The notes: a model not told the origin generated them from the letters alone. A stretch of 64,000 bases of DNA from Variovorax paradoxus (GCF_024734665.1 NZ_CP102931.1:1238001-1302000), one strand, 5' to 3'; shown: positions 1 to 9,123, counted from the first letter of the stretch. Numbers and translations are program-made.

Positions 1-3
1 GAC

Positions 4-40
4 AAAGCCGCAGAGTCTCTGCGAAGAAATCTGCGGCTTT
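4..40. terminator. Perfect 11-bp inverted repeat at left edge
   Basis: Positions 4-14 (AAAGCCGCAGA) and 30-40 (TCTGCGGCTTT) are perfect reverse complements around a 15-base loop, and GCAGA/TCTGC forms a smaller nested dyad inside. The outer A/T flanks resemble a bidirectional intrinsic terminator. It probably ends a transcript entering from the left edge, or the minus-strand amidase unit. The rest of positions 41-193 shows no gene. Confidence 0.55.
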
Positions 41-193
41 CGTCGCAGCAGTTACTCGGGACGCCAATCCCGATCACGCCTGTTTTTGACATGACGGGCG
101 CAGTATAGCCACGCAGACATCTGCGATCGAGAGGAGCGAGATGCCCCTGTGGCCCGCAGTTCCAACCCAAATGCCGGGTGGAACCTCCTCATT

Positions 194-1606
194 TCAGCCC
201 GTTGAGCGAAACCCTTCGTCCCACAGCGCAGGCCATGGAAAGGCCTCCTCATACTGCATGGCCAATGCCAGCAGTTCGGCATCGTGGCCGGCCGATGCGA
301 CCAACTGGATGCCGGTCGGCAGGCCCTCTGCATGCGCGCTTGGCAATGCAATGGCCGGCAGGCCCGCGGCATTGGCGAAGGCGGTGAAGACGGCATGCCC
401 GCGCGGGCCGACTTCCGTGTCCGCAATCCGCTCGGGGTGGCTCTGCTCGCAGGGCCAGGGCAGGGCGGCCGTCGCCGGTGTGAGGATGAAGTCGTAGCGG
501 GCGAAGACGACTTCCATCTGTCGCTCGAGCTCACGCACTTCCGCCAGTACATCGAACAGGCCGGATGCATCGAGCTTCAGGCCGGCGTCGAAATTCGCCT
601 GCGCGACCGCGCCGCAGCGTGAGAGATCCGGGTGAACGCCTTCGGGCAATCCGAACTCGGGCCATTGCCATGCGCGCTGGAGCATCCAGGCGAGCCCTGC
701 ATTGGAAAGCGTCGGCCACAGTGCGTTGATCGCCTCCGACCAGTTCACCTGCTGTTGTGCTTCGTCCACTGCATGCCCCAACGCGGCGAAACCTTCGGCC
801 GCGCGACGCACCGACGCGGCGATGCGAGGGTCGACGGCATGGGTGCCGAAGCGGGGCACGAAAAGAATGCGAGACAGCGAGGGCCGGCTGGCCTCCAGGC
901 GCGATCCCGCGATCGCCGCCGTCAGATGCTGTACGTCTTTCACGCAGCGACCGATTCCGCCGGCCACTTCGTAGTCGAGGAATATCTCGGGCAAGCTGCG
1001 CTCCCTGCGCACGAGGCCCCGCGAAGGCTTGAATCCCACAAGACCGCAATGCGATGCAGGCCGGCGGATGGAGCCGCCGCCATCGGTAGCCAAGGCCAGC
1101 GGCCCCAGGCCCGCCGCGACCGCCGCCGCAGCGCCGCCCGACGATCCGCCCGGCGTCAGCGCGGTGTGCCAGGGGTTCCGGGTCGTGCCGTGCAGGGCGT
1201 TGGAGGTGTAGCCCTGCATCGCGAATTCAGGCAGGTTCGATTTGCCGAACAGCACGGCGCCTGCCGCGCGTAGGCGCGCCACGGGCAGCTCGTCGTGCGA
1301 CGCGACAAAGCCCTGCAGCAGCTTGCTTCCCCACGACGTGGGAAGACCCGCGACGTGCATGTTGTCCTTGACGCTCATTGGCACGCCGTCGAGCGGGCCC
1401 AGCGGCCGGCCGGTGGCCCAGCGTGCCGCGCTGGACGCCGCCGCGCGCCGCGCACCTTCCCGGTCGAGTGCCACGAAGGCGTTGAGCGACGGCTCGCAAA
1501 CCTCGGCGCGTGCCAGGCACGCCTGCAGCGCGTCGAGGGGCGTGAACAACTGCTTTGCGTACCCGGCGGTCAACTGCGCCGCACTGAGGCGCCATGGCTC
1601 GTTCAT
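194..1606 (-). CDS. Amidase signature family enzyme
   Basis: 470-aa member of the amidase signature (AS) family, which hydrolyses amide or carbamoyl bonds with a Ser-cisSer-Lys triad. Visible signatures are SVKDN carrying the catalytic Lys, the Gly/Ser-rich block TPGGSSGGAAAAVAAG, then DGGGSIRRPASHCG carrying the nucleophile-side serine. The C-terminal part has FTAFANAAGLPAIALPS and GLPTGIQLV, typical of GatA-like and broad-specificity amidases. The substrate cannot be read from sequence. I start at ATG 1606 because an upstream in-frame start would extend into the preceding binding-protein gene. That gene ends 14 bp upstream, so the two are probably cotranscribed and may form an import-plus-hydrolysis unit for an amide or amino-acid derivative. 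GatA is unlikely because no gatB or gatC is adjacent. Confidence 0.88.
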   Translation of the reverse strand: MNEPWRLSAAQLTAGYAKQLFTPLDALQACLARAEVCEPSLNAFVALDREGARRAAASSAARWATGRPLGPLDGVPMSVKDNMHVAGLPTSWGSKLLQGFVASHDELPVARLRAAGAVLFGKSNLPEFAMQGYTSNALHGTTRNPWHTALTPGGSSGGAAAAVAAGLGPLALATDGGGSIRRPASHCGLVGFKPSRGLVRRERSLPEIFLDYEVAGGIGRCVKDVQHLTAAIAGSRLEASRPSLSRILFVPRFGTHAVDPRIAASVRRAAEGFAALGHAVDEAQQQVNWSEAINALWPTLSNAGLAWMLQRAWQWPEFGLPEGVHPDLSRCGAVAQANFDAGLKLDASGLFDVLAEVRELERQMEVVFARYDFILTPATAALPWPCEQSHPERIADTEVGPRGHAVFTAFANAAGLPAIALPSAHAEGLPTGIQLVASAGHDAELLALAMQYEEAFPWPALWDEGFRSTG

Positions 1607-1620
1607 GTCGTGGGCGCGCC

Positions 1621-2412
1621 TTACTGCGGCAAATCGCCGGCGGGGCGGCCCAGCCACTTGACAGCCAGCTTGTCGAGTTCGCCGCTCTTCTTCGCATCGA
1701 GCAAGATCTCGTTGACCTTGAGCCGCAGCGCGTCCTCTCCCTTGGCCACGCCGACGAAGTTCGGGGAATCCTTCAGCACGAACTTGAGCTCGCTCCCAAG
1801 TTGCGGGTTCTTCGCCATCATGGTGCTCGCCACCTGGGCGCTGGTTGCCACCAGCTGCGTCTGTCCGGCGACAAAGGCCGAGATGGTCGCGTTGTTGTCC
1901 TCGAAGCGGCGCAACTCCACGGAGGCCGGTGCCACCTTGGTGAGTTCCGCGTCGTCCACGGAGCCGCGCGTGACGGAGATGGACTTGCCCGCGAGCTCGG
2001 CCGGCGCCTTCACGGACAGCGTCTTCGGGCCGAACACGGCGATGAAGAAGGGCGAGTAGGCGACCGTGAAGTCGATGACTTTCTCGCGCTCCGGGTTCTT
2101 GCCCAGCGTGGAGATCACGAGGTCGGCCTTCTTGGTCTGCAGATAAGGGATGCGGTTCGCCGTCGAGACCGGAATCAATTCGACCTTGGCGCCGAGCTTG
2201 CCGGCGATCAGCCGCGCGACCTCGATGTCCAGCCCCTGGGGCGCCATGTCCGGGCCGACCGAGCCGTAGGGCGGAAAGTCGGTGGGAATCGCGATCCGGA
2301 CCGTCTTGCTCTTCGTGATCGTGTCCAGCGCGTTCTGTGCGTGCGAGGCGCCGGCGGCGAGAAAGGTGAGGGCGGCTGCGAGGCCGAGGGAAAGGTAGCG
2401 TTTGCTGAACAT
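1621..2412 (-). CDS. Periplasmic amino-acid-type ABC transporter binding protein (family 3)
   Basis: 263-aa solute-binding protein. From ATG 2412 the N-terminus is a clear Sec signal peptide: basic start MFSKR, hydrophobic LGLAAALTFLAAG, cleavage near SHA-Q. The mature part has the SBP_bac_3 pattern: VRIAIPTDFPPYG near the start, GLDIEVARLIAGKLG, a VISTLGKNPEREKVIDFT segment and ISVTRGS in lobe 2. Such proteins deliver polar amino acids or related small solutes to an ABC permease. No permease or ATPase gene is adjacent in the window, so it is an orphan here or works with a distant transporter. It sits between the GntR regulator (77-bp gap) and the amidase (14-bp gap). An upstream in-frame start at 2493 is rejected because it would bury the signal peptide. 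Confidence 0.85.
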   Translation of the reverse strand: MFSKRYLSLGLAAALTFLAAGASHAQNALDTITKSKTVRIAIPTDFPPYGSVGPDMAPQGLDIEVARLIAGKLGAKVELIPVSTANRIPYLQTKKADLVISTLGKNPEREKVIDFTVAYSPFFIAVFGPKTLSVKAPAELAGKSISVTRGSVDDAELTKVAPASVELRRFEDNNATISAFVAGQTQLVATSAQVASTMMAKNPQLGSELKFVLKDSPNFVGVAKGEDALRLKVNEILLDAKKSGELDKLAVKWLGRPAGDLPQ

Positions 2413-2489
2413 GATGGCGTGCTCCGAGGTTGGGATGGGCGTTGAGAAGAAATCGGCAGGGAAATCGGGGGCGCGTGGCAGGGGATGCT

Positions 2490-3173
2490 TCACCGGGGCG
2501 CAGACAGCGGCGTGAGCGCGAGCCGCAGCCCGGCCAACGGGTCGGGCGTCTGGTCAGCGGGTACCCGCAGCTTGAGTTGCCAGGTCGACAGGTGGGCGAA
2601 GACGCGCTGTTCGGCCAGGGCCATGTCGCCGGCTTCCAGCGCCTCGACGATGGCGCTGTGCTCGCTGAAGGAGTGCGCAGCCTCGTCTTCCGACTGGTAG
2701 CGCAAGGCGATCAGCATCGTGCGTGCGGTGAGGTCGCGAACCGTGGCCGCGAGCACGCTGTTTCCCAGGCATTCGGCCAGGCAGACGTGAAAGTCTCCCA
2801 GCAGGAAGCTGCGCGCTCCCACATCGGTGCCTTCGACCGCTTCGCGCTGACGCTTCAGGTGCGTGCGCAGCCGCTGCAGCGCCTTGGAGGCCGGAGGCTT
2901 GCTGCACCGAATGAGGCCGGTCTCGATCACGAGGCGTGCGTCGAAAGCGGCCTGGGCTTCCTCCAGCGACAGCTCGACCAGGTACCACCCGCGACGCGCG
3001 CTGGCCTTCACCATGCCGCGGACCGACAAGGTGGTGAGCGCCTCGCGCACCACCGCACGCGGTGCATCGAAGAGATCGCACAGTTGCTGCTCGCCGAGGC
3101 GAGCACCCGGTGCGAGCTTCTTGGCGAGGACGGCCTCGACGATCCGTTCGCTGATGTCGGTGGAAGATGGCAT
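2490..3173 (-). CDS. GntR-family (FCD/FadR-type) transcriptional regulator
   Basis: 227-aa regulator with an N-terminal winged helix (about residues 5-65; LGEQQLCDLFDAPRAVVREA is the helix-turn-helix core) and a C-terminal all-helical FCD ligand domain. Its metal/ligand residues are of the usual Asp/His kind (DARLVIE, GDFHVCLAE, SFSEHSAIVEALEAGD). Members of this subfamily typically repress catabolic operons and are released by an organic-acid or amino-acid effector. It heads the minus-strand unit with the binding protein and amidase, so I infer that it controls them. The start is ATG 3173; a TTG four codons upstream (3185) is an alternative with a slightly better Shine-Dalgarno (TGGGA). A perfect palindrome just upstream fits autoregulation. 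Confidence 0.85.
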   Translation of the reverse strand: MPSSTDISERIVEAVLAKKLAPGARLGEQQLCDLFDAPRAVVREALTTLSVRGMVKASARRGWYLVELSLEEAQAAFDARLVIETGLIRCSKPPASKALQRLRTHLKRQREAVEGTDVGARSFLLGDFHVCLAECLGNSVLAATVRDLTARTMLIALRYQSEDEAAHSFSEHSAIVEALEAGDMALAEQRVFAHLSTWQLKLRVPADQTPDPLAGLRLALTPLSAPR

Positions 3174-3199
3174 GAATCTGATCAAGCAGATCCCATGCC

Positions 3200-3215
3200 A
3201 ACTGATTAATCAGTT
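3200..3215. promoter_or_regulatory. Perfect 16-bp palindrome, candidate operator of the GntR-family gene
   Basis: AACTGATTAATCAGTT is identical to its reverse complement and lies 27 bp upstream of the regulator's ATG, in an AT-rich patch within GC-rich DNA. Dimeric FadR-type regulators bind short palindromes of this sort in their own promoters. The assignment is inferred from symmetry and position. Confidence 0.6.
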
Positions 3216-3269
3216 TGATGCACCAGTTTGGATCTTCATGCGATCCGGGTCCTTTGCATCACCTTTGAA

Positions 3270-4067
3270 TCAAGGCCGCAACCCCTGCGTAACCCGCAAC
3301 ATGTTCCCCACAGCCTCTCCAAACCGAGGCTCCAGAAACGCCCCCAGATTCGGCATCAACAGCTGCATCATGAAAATCCCCGCCAGCAGCGTCAGCGGAA
3401 ACCCCACCGCAAAAATGCTGAACTGCGGCGATGCGCGGTTCAGGATGCCCATCGCCAGGTTCAGCGTAAGCAGCGCGGTAATCAGCGGCAACGCCAGCAT
3501 CAGCCCGCTGGCAAAGATGTCGCCCCCGGCCAGCACCAGAAACATCCACCCACCAGACGCAAGCGGCGCATCGGCAATCGGCAGTGTGTGAAAGCTCTCT
3601 GCCAGCGCATTCACCATCAGCAGATGCCCGTCGAGCGCCAGGAAGATCAGCATCGCCAGCATGTTCAGCAGGCGCGACACCACCATGGTGCTGCCATGGC
3701 TCATCGGGTCGAAGAACGATGCGAACGACAAGCCCATCTGCAGGCCGATGTATTCGCCCGCGGCCAGCACGGCGGTGAACACCAGCCGCACGGTGAAGCC
3801 CATGGCCACGCCGATCAGCACCTGCTGCACGATGATCCACACGCCACCTGCGGACACCACCGGCACCGTGGGCAACGGCCCGATGGTGGGCGAGATCACG
3901 AAGGCCAGCATGGCGGCAATGGCCACTTTCACGGGCCGTGGCACCCATGCTTCGCCGAAGATCGGCGCGGTGCTCACCAGTGCGAGCATGCGCACAAAGG
4001 GCCAGAGAAAGGCCACCATCCAGCCCTCGAGCTGGGCCGAGGTGACCGAGATGATCGACGGGGTCAC
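3270..4067 (-). CDS. fliR: Flagellar export gate protein FliR
   Basis: 265-aa inner-membrane protein of the flagellar type III export gate, with about six hydrophobic segments. Characteristic stretches include PVKVAIAAMLAFVISP, the glycine-rich EYIGLQMGLSFASFFDP and a late LLMPNLGAFLEPRFGEA. FliR forms the core of the FliP5-FliQ4-FliR1 assembly under the MS ring. The start is a GTG at 4067, 16 bp after the fliQ stop, with a weak Shine-Dalgarno. It is the last gene of the fliL-fliR run. After it, about 54 bp without a clear terminator separate it from the palindrome in front of the GntR-family gene. Confidence 0.93.
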   Translation of the reverse strand: MTPSIISVTSAQLEGWMVAFLWPFVRMLALVSTAPIFGEAWVPRPVKVAIAAMLAFVISPTIGPLPTVPVVSAGGVWIIVQQVLIGVAMGFTVRLVFTAVLAAGEYIGLQMGLSFASFFDPMSHGSTMVVSRLLNMLAMLIFLALDGHLLMVNALAESFHTLPIADAPLASGGWMFLVLAGGDIFASGLMLALPLITALLTLNLAMGILNRASPQFSIFAVGFPLTLLAGIFMMQLLMPNLGAFLEPRFGEAVGNMLRVTQGLRP

Positions 4068-4083
4068 GTCAAATCACATCACG

Positions 4084-4353
4084 TCACGCCAGCATCTGCG
4101 GAATGCCGGCGAACAGCGCGCGGATGTAGTCGAGCATGCGGTCGAGCATCCACGGTCCTGCAATCACGAGCGTCGCGAACACGGCCAGCAGCTTGGGAAT
4201 GAAGGACAGCGTGGCTTCGTTGATCTGCGTGGCCGCCTGGAAGATGCTCACGATCAGGCCGATGACCAGTGCCACCAGCAGCAGCGGCGCGCCGATGAGC
4301 AGCGAGATTTCCATGGCCCTGTAGCCCATGGTCATGACGGATTCGGGGTTCAT
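4084..4353 (-). CDS. fliQ: Flagellar export gate protein FliQ
   Basis: 89-aa protein with two transmembrane hairpin segments (GAPLLLVALVIGLIVSIFQA and LLAVFATLVIAGPWML), the size and shape of FliQ. The conserved AATQINEATLSFIPK loop between them is diagnostic of the FliQ/SctS family. Four copies surround the FliP-FliR core of the export gate. An ATG start at 4353 gives the standard family length; upstream in-frame codons add an unlikely Arg/Ser-rich leader. It lies between fliP (ends 11 bp upstream) and fliR. Confidence 0.94.
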   Translation of the reverse strand: MNPESVMTMGYRAMEISLLIGAPLLLVALVIGLIVSIFQAATQINEATLSFIPKLLAVFATLVIAGPWMLDRMLDYIRALFAGIPQMLA

Positions 4354-4363
4354 CTCTGCGTAC

Positions 4364-5125
4364 CTAGAGGTAGAAGCTTTGCGCGAGCGCACCGATGAGC
4401 AGTTGCCAGCCGTCGGCCAGCACGAAGAGCATCAGCTTGAAGGGCAGCGCAATGGAAGCAGGCGGCACCATCATCATGCCCATGGACATCAGCACGCTGG
4501 CCACCACGAGGTCGATGATGAGAAACGGTATGAAGATGGTGAAGCCGATCTGGAACGCGGTCTTCAGCTCGCTGATGACGAAGGAGGGCAGCAGTATGCG
4601 CAGCGGCACGTCTTCGGGGCCCTGCATCTCGGGCACCTTGGCGAGCCGGGCGAACAGGGCCAGGTCGTTCTCGCGGGTCTGCTTGAGCATGAAGGTCTTG
4701 AAGGGCGCTATGCCGCGCTCCAACGCGGTGTCGACGCTGATCTTGTTCTCGGAGAAGGGCTTGTAGGCCTCGTTGTAGGCCTTGTCGAGCACCGGTGACA
4801 TCACGAAGAAGGTGAGGAAGAGCGACAGCCCCACCAGAATCTGGTTGGGTGGCGAGGTCTGCGTGCCGATGGCGGTGCGCAGCAGGCCCAGCACGATGAG
4901 GATGCGCGTGAAGCTGGTCATCGACAGCAGCAGCGCGGGCAGGAAGGTGAGCGAGGTCAGCAGCACCATGGTCTGCACGCTCAGCGACCAGGTCTGGCTG
5001 CCGCCGGGGCCGGGCGTGCTGGTGATGCCGGGCAGGCCCTGAGTCCATGCAACGGCGGGCAGCAGCGTGGCGGCGAGCAACAGCAGCGCGGCGCGCAAGC
5101 CGCGGCGCAATGCGGGGTTCTTCAT
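4364..5125 (-). CDS. fliP: Flagellar export gate protein FliP
   Basis: 253-aa FliP with a cleavable signal peptide ([20 protein letters not shown], cleavage probably near AWTQG) and four transmembrane helices. Family signatures present are [56 protein letters not shown] and [13 protein letters not shown]. FliP forms the pentameric pore of the flagellar export gate. The start is ATG 5125, which overlaps the fliO stop by 4 bp and indicates translational coupling. Long upstream in-frame extensions lack FliP similarity and are excluded. Confidence 0.95.
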   Translation of the reverse strand: MKNPALRRGLRAALLLLAATLLPAVAWTQGLPGITSTPGPGGSQTWSLSVQTMVLLTSLTFLPALLLSMTSFTRILIVLGLLRTAIGTQTSPPNQILVGLSLFLTFFVMSPVLDKAYNEAYKPFSENKISVDTALERGIAPFKTFMLKQTRENDLALFARLAKVPEMQGPEDVPLRILLPSFVISELKTAFQIGFTIFIPFLIIDLVVASVLMSMGMMMVPPASIALPFKLMLFVLADGWQLLIGALAQSFYL

Positions 5126-5538
5126 GGGGCAGGACGATGCGGCTTGCCCGAGAGGGCTTCGCGCAGCTTGCGGGCGAAGAGTTCGACGGGTGTGGGTGCG
5201 ACCGAGGACGACGCCGGCGCTGCAGCAGCCGCATGGGCCTGTGCCGGCAGCGTGTGCAGTGTGTTGACCTGGCTCGGCGTGACGCCCAGCACCAGCCAGG
5301 TGTCGCCCACTTCCACCACGACCACGCGTTCGCGCTGGCCTACCGCGGCGCTCGACACCACCTTCACCAGTTGGCCGCCGCCCAGGCGCTGAAGGCCGAA
5401 GCGCCGCGCCAGCCAGGCGCACAGAAAGATCAGGCCGATCACCGCCGCCATGCCGAAGCCGGCCTGCAGCAGGCCCGTGGCGCCGACGGCGGCCGGAGCC
5501 ACGTCGTGAACGGGCGTGGGCACTGTTGGCAGGCTCAT
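5122..5538 (-). CDS. fliO: Flagellar assembly protein FliO
   Basis: 138-aa single-pass membrane protein. The hydrophobic segment [19 protein letters not shown] (about residues 30-48) is followed by the FliO domain [20 protein letters not shown] and [19 protein letters not shown], then a low-complexity Ala/Pro tail. FliO stabilises FliP during gate assembly and is the least conserved gene of the set, so order matters: it lies between fliN (4-bp overlap) and fliP (4-bp overlap), as expected. Confidence 0.9.
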   Translation of the reverse strand: MSLPTVPTPVHDVAPAAVGATGLLQAGFGMAAVIGLIFLCAWLARRFGLQRLGGGQLVKVVSSAAVGQRERVVVVEVGDTWLVLGVTPSQVNTLHTLPAQAHAAAAAPASSSVAPTPVELFARKLREALSGKPHRPAP

Positions 5539-5987
5539 GCGCGCGCGAGCTTCTGCATGCGCTCGGAGGGCGTGACGATGTCGGTCAGGCGAATGCCGTA
5601 CTTCTCGTTCACCACCACCACCTCGCCTTGCGCAATGAGGTAGCCGTTGATCAGCACGTCCAGCGGCTGGCCGGCCAGGCCGTCGAGCTCCACCACCGAG
5701 CCCTGCGACAGCTGCAGCAGGTTCTTGATGGTGATGCGCGTGCGGCCGATCTCGGCGGTGAGCTGCACCGGCACGTCGAGCACGCGTGCGATGTCCACCG
5801 GCGTGGAGGACGAGTGCGCGGGAGGCGGTGCGTCCTGGATCTGCTGGAAAACCTGCGCGGTGGCGGGCGCGAATGTGGGTGCAGGGGCGGGTTCGGCGGC
5901 GGCAGGGGCCGAGGCGGCCGTCTGCTCGGCCAGGGCGCTGGCCCAGTCGTCCGCGTCGCTGCTGCCGGAAGAGGTGTTGTCAGTCAT
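5535..5987 (-). CDS. fliN: Flagellar motor switch protein FliN
   Basis: 150-aa C-ring protein. An acidic/Ala-rich N-terminus (about 60 residues) precedes the SpoA-type domain. Recognisable segments are [40 protein letters not shown] and [20 protein letters not shown] ending [12 protein letters not shown]. FliN with FliM and FliG sets rotation direction and docks FliH-FliI export complexes. ATG 5987 overlaps the fliM stop by 8 bp and its stop overlaps fliO by 4 bp. Confidence 0.95.
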   Translation of the reverse strand: MTDNTSSGSSDADDWASALAEQTAASAPAAAEPAPAPTFAPATAQVFQQIQDAPPPAHSSSTPVDIARVLDVPVQLTAEIGRTRITIKNLLQLSQGSVVELDGLAGQPLDVLINGYLIAQGEVVVVNEKYGIRLTDIVTPSERMQKLARA

Positions 5988-6981
5988 GGTCGTTCTTCAA
6001 ATCGCTGTCTTGGTGGGAGATCATGTGTTGCACGCGCAGCGCATAGCGCTCGTTGGAGGTGCCGTAGCCGCACTCCATCACCGGCACGCCGCCGACCTTG
6101 GCGACGACCGTCTCGGGCAGCTCGATGGGAATGACGTCGCCGATCTGCAGCTTCATCACTTCGCCCAGCGTCGATGGCATGGTCACGAAGTCGGCCACCA
6201 GCTCGACGTCGGCGGCCTGCATCTGGCGCGACATCTGCTTGACCCAGCGCTTGTCTACCTCGACCTCGTCCTGGATCGGGTTGGACAGCAGGTCGCGGAT
6301 CGGCTCGATCATCGAGTAGGGAATGCACACGTGCAGGAAGCCGCCGACGGGGCCGAACTCGATCTGCAGCGTGGTGTTGATCACCACCTCGTTGGGCGCG
6401 ACGATGTTGGCGAGCTTGCCGTGCATCTCGGCGCGCACGTAGTCGAAGTCCAGCGGAAACACCGGCTGCCACGCGTCGCCATAGCACTGCAGCGACAGGT
6501 CGAGCAGGCGCTTGATGATGCGCTGCTCGGTGCGCGTGAAGTCGCGGCCTTCCACGCGCACGTGGTAGCGGCCGTCGCTGCCGAACAGGTTGTCCACCAC
6601 GAGAAACACCAGCTTCGGGTCGAACACGAAGAGGGCGGTGCCGCGCAGCGGCTTCATGTGGATCATGTTGATGTTCGCGGGCACCGGCAGGTGCCGCACG
6701 AACTCGCCGTACTGCTGGATCTGCACCGGCCCCACCGAGATATCGGGGCTGCGGCGCATGAAATTCAGCAGCGCGCCGCGCAGGCCGCGCGCAAAGCGGT
6801 CGTTGATGACCTCCAGCGTGTGCATGCGGTTGCGCACCACGCGGTCGGGCGCGCCGAGGTCGTAGGCCGGCAGGCCGTCCTTCGGTGGTGCGGGGGAGGC
6901 CGCCTGGTCGAGGTCTCCGCCGGTGACGCCTTGCAGAAGCGCATCGACCTCGTCCTGGGAGAGCACCTGTTCATACGCCAT
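5980..6981 (-). CDS. fliM: Flagellar motor switch protein FliM
   Basis: 333-aa C-ring protein. The N-terminal CheY-binding motif is intact (LSQDEVDALLQGV, residues about 7-19), so phospho-CheY control of rotation is expected. The middle CheC-like domain contains GPVQIQQYGEFVRHLPVP and the family signature LRGTALFVFDPKLVFLVVDN with FGSDGRYHV. A C-terminal SpoA domain (IGDVIPIELPETVVAKVGGV) contacts FliN. It is encoded 27 bp downstream of fliL. Confidence 0.96.
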   Translation of the reverse strand: MAYEQVLSQDEVDALLQGVTGGDLDQAASPAPPKDGLPAYDLGAPDRVVRNRMHTLEVINDRFARGLRGALLNFMRRSPDISVGPVQIQQYGEFVRHLPVPANINMIHMKPLRGTALFVFDPKLVFLVVDNLFGSDGRYHVRVEGRDFTRTEQRIIKRLLDLSLQCYGDAWQPVFPLDFDYVRAEMHGKLANIVAPNEVVINTTLQIEFGPVGGFLHVCIPYSMIEPIRDLLSNPIQDEVEVDKRWVKQMSRQMQAADVELVADFVTMPSTLGEVMKLQIGDVIPIELPETVVAKVGGVPVMECGYGTSNERYALRVQHMISHQDSDLKNDHD

Positions 6982-7008
6982 GGATCGCTTGTCCGAAGGA
7001 AAAGGTGG

Positions 7009-7521
7009 TCACTGCACGACGAACGTGTTGAAAGAGACGCTGGAGATGCCCAGTTCGGGCGTATCCGGGGCCAGCGGGGTGCTCAGCGCTTTGCGGATCT
7101 CCTCGGCCAGCTTGGCCTTGTCTTCCGGCGCCACCACCGATTCGGGCGCGCGGTTCGACAGCAGGAGCAGCAGGCGGCTGCGCACTTCGGGCATGAATTC
7201 GACGAGCTGCGCCTTGGTCTGCTCGTCGCGCACGCGCAGCGCCATGCCGATCTGCAGGAAGCGGCCGCGGCCTTCCGACTGCAGGTTGACGGTCAACGGC
7301 TCGAGCGTCAGGAAGATGGGCTTCTCGGGTGTCGGCGCCTTGGCCGTTTCGGTGGAGGCGGTGCCCATGAAGCGGGGCAAGAAGACATACGCGGCCGCGC
7401 CGCCGGCAGCGATCAGGCCGACGGCGATCACGATTCCGATCAGCAGCTTCGAGGAGCGGCGTGGGGCCAGCGTTGCGGAGATGGCCGGTGCGACAGTTGC
7501 GGCGGGTGATGAGGTAGCCAT
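7009..7521 (-). CDS. fliL: Flagellar basal body-associated protein FliL
   Basis: 170-aa single-pass inner-membrane protein. A short Ala/Thr-rich cytoplasmic N-terminus is followed by one transmembrane helix (LLIGIVIAVGLIAAGGAAAY) and a periplasmic domain with FLTLEPLTVNLQSEGRGRFL, the FliL signature, and a C-terminal SVSFNTFVVQ. FliL surrounds and stabilises the stators. The MATSS start (about 7521) is preferred over an in-frame GTG at 7593 that adds a basic leader. The 152-bp gap to fliK is the largest in this block, so a promoter for fliL-fliR may lie there, though none is clear by eye. Confidence 0.92.
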   Translation of the reverse strand: MATSSPAATVAPAISATLAPRRSSKLLIGIVIAVGLIAAGGAAAYVFLPRFMGTASTETAKAPTPEKPIFLTLEPLTVNLQSEGRGRFLQIGMALRVRDEQTKAQLVEFMPEVRSRLLLLLSNRAPESVVAPEDKAKLAEEIRKALSTPLAPDTPELGISSVSFNTFVVQ

Positions 7522-7673
7522 GGTTAAGCGGTTTTTCTTGTCCGATCTATTCTTTGCGAAGTCCCTCGCTGACGAACGGCCGAACAAGCGCACAAAAGCG
7601 TTTCATATCCGTTCATTGCGGGGCGCCGCACAGGGCGCCGTCGCGGGCGGGGGCGTGTATGTGTTGCCGGGCC

Positions 7674-9104
7674 TCAGGCGAAGGTGTCCACCCCGGCTGC
7701 GTTGCTGGAAGCACCCGTGCGCACGGCGGCCAGGGGCGCCACCGGTGCGCTGGCCGTGGTGCGGCCCGCGCCGGGATACGGGGAGGCTGCCTGCTGCCGC
7801 GCGGCGTTCTGCTGCTGTTGCTGGCTTTGTTGCTGTGCAAAGGCGGCGTCGTTGCCGAAGGGCTGGCGGGTTTCCGCGCCGACCGAGGTCTGGCCCAGCG
7901 TGATGCCTTGCTCCGACAGCGAATTGCGCAGCTGCGGCAGCGCGGCCTCGATGGCCTTGCGCACGCTTTCATGGGCCGATACGAACATGGCTTGCGCTTG
8001 GTTGTCGCCCATCGACAGCGTGACCTTGAGCGGGCCGAGGCCGGCGGGGTTCAGGTTGAGTTCGGCCGTGTGATTGCCGCTGGTGCTCATGCGCGCCAGT
8101 TGCTGGCCGAGGGCCGGCGCCCATTTGTCGCTGCCGACTTCGGGGGCGATGGTGTGCACGGGGGCGCGTGTGGCGGCCGTGTCGTTCGCGCCGTCTGATG
8201 AAGCGGTTGCTATCGCGGCGGGCTGCTGGAGCGCGATGGGTGCCACGGGTGGCTGGGCGTCCGTGTCGCTGGCGGTCGCGGCTGCCACTGCCGCAATGGG
8301 CGCGGCCTTGGCTTGCGTATCGTCGGCCGCTTCGGGTTGCTGCGCAGCGCTGGCCAGTTGCTCGGCGGTGGTGGCGCTCACGGGCGTGCGCGCTGCTGCG
8401 CCGCGGCCGGTCGCAGCGGTGCCGACTGGCGAACCGGCGGGGGCGGATGCGGGCTTCGCGATGCCGACGGACATGGTCTGTGCCGCGATGGCGGCACGGG
8501 CAAGTTCGTGCAGCGAGGTGGCCGGCGCGGCGTCGGCCTGGAGTTGCGCAGCCTGGGTGGCGGGCAGTGCGGCCGTCGCGGGTTTCGTGGCGGCATCTTT
8601 CGAGGCCACGGCGGTTTCGGGTGCGGCCGATGCATCGGCGACGGCCGCATCGGCACCAAGCGCCTTCGCGGCAGCGGTCTGCAGAGCGGGGTCCAGCGGA
8701 ATGTCTGCTGCTGTACCGGCGGGCGCCGTTGCGGCGGTGGCATCGGCTGCGCCTTCACCTTGCTGCTGTTGAGCAGAGCGCCCCGCGAGCGTCAGCGCGT
8801 GCAGTGGCGTGTGCGCTGTTCCGAGAAAGGCGAGGTTCGGGTCCGCGGGCAGCGCGTCTTCTTTCTTCGTGTCTTCATCTGCACCGGGCTTGCGCACCGG
8901 CTTGCGGTCGATGGCGGCGACATCCTGTGCGCCGTCTTTCGTCGTCGCGTCGGCGCGGTTGCCGTTGTTCGCGCGCGAACGCTCCAGTGCCGCGCCAAAG
9001 CTGCGGCCCTGGTCTTCGTCCGCGCCGCTGTTGCGCACGCCGGTCTGCGCGGCTGGCTGGCTGGTTGCGTTCGTCATGACGGGGGGCGTGATCATGGGAG
9101 TCAT
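7674..9104 (-). CDS. fliK: Flagellar hook-length control protein FliK
   Basis: 476-aa ruler protein. The long N-terminal part is Ala/Thr/Gln-rich and disordered, as is usual for FliK. The conserved Flg_hook domain is near the C-terminus (about residues 340-420): AELNLNPAGLGPLKVTLSMG followed by HESVRKAIEAALPQLRNSL and QGITLGQTSVGAET. A Gln-rich tract then precedes the end. FliK measures the hook and triggers FlhB to switch export from rod-hook to filament substrates. ATG 9104 is preceded by AGGAA; fliJ ends 19 bp upstream. A second FliK-domain protein is encoded at 19891-21186. Confidence 0.92.
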   Translation of the reverse strand: MTPMITPPVMTNATSQPAAQTGVRNSGADEDQGRSFGAALERSRANNGNRADATTKDGAQDVAAIDRKPVRKPGADEDTKKEDALPADPNLAFLGTAHTPLHALTLAGRSAQQQQGEGAADATAATAPAGTAADIPLDPALQTAAAKALGADAAVADASAAPETAVASKDAATKPATAALPATQAAQLQADAAPATSLHELARAAIAAQTMSVGIAKPASAPAGSPVGTAATGRGAAARTPVSATTAEQLASAAQQPEAADDTQAKAAPIAAVAAATASDTDAQPPVAPIALQQPAAIATASSDGANDTAATRAPVHTIAPEVGSDKWAPALGQQLARMSTSGNHTAELNLNPAGLGPLKVTLSMGDNQAQAMFVSAHESVRKAIEAALPQLRNSLSEQGITLGQTSVGAETRQPFGNDAAFAQQQSQQQQQNAARQQAASPYPGAGRTTASAPVAPLAAVRTGASSNAAGVDTFA

Positions 9105-9123
9105 GTCGGTTCCTGCGTGAAGA

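Noticed and set aside
5647..7509. 620-codon plus-strand frame across fliN-fliM-fliL
   Set aside because: It spans three well-identified genes on the other strand and is Arg/His/Val-rich without homology.
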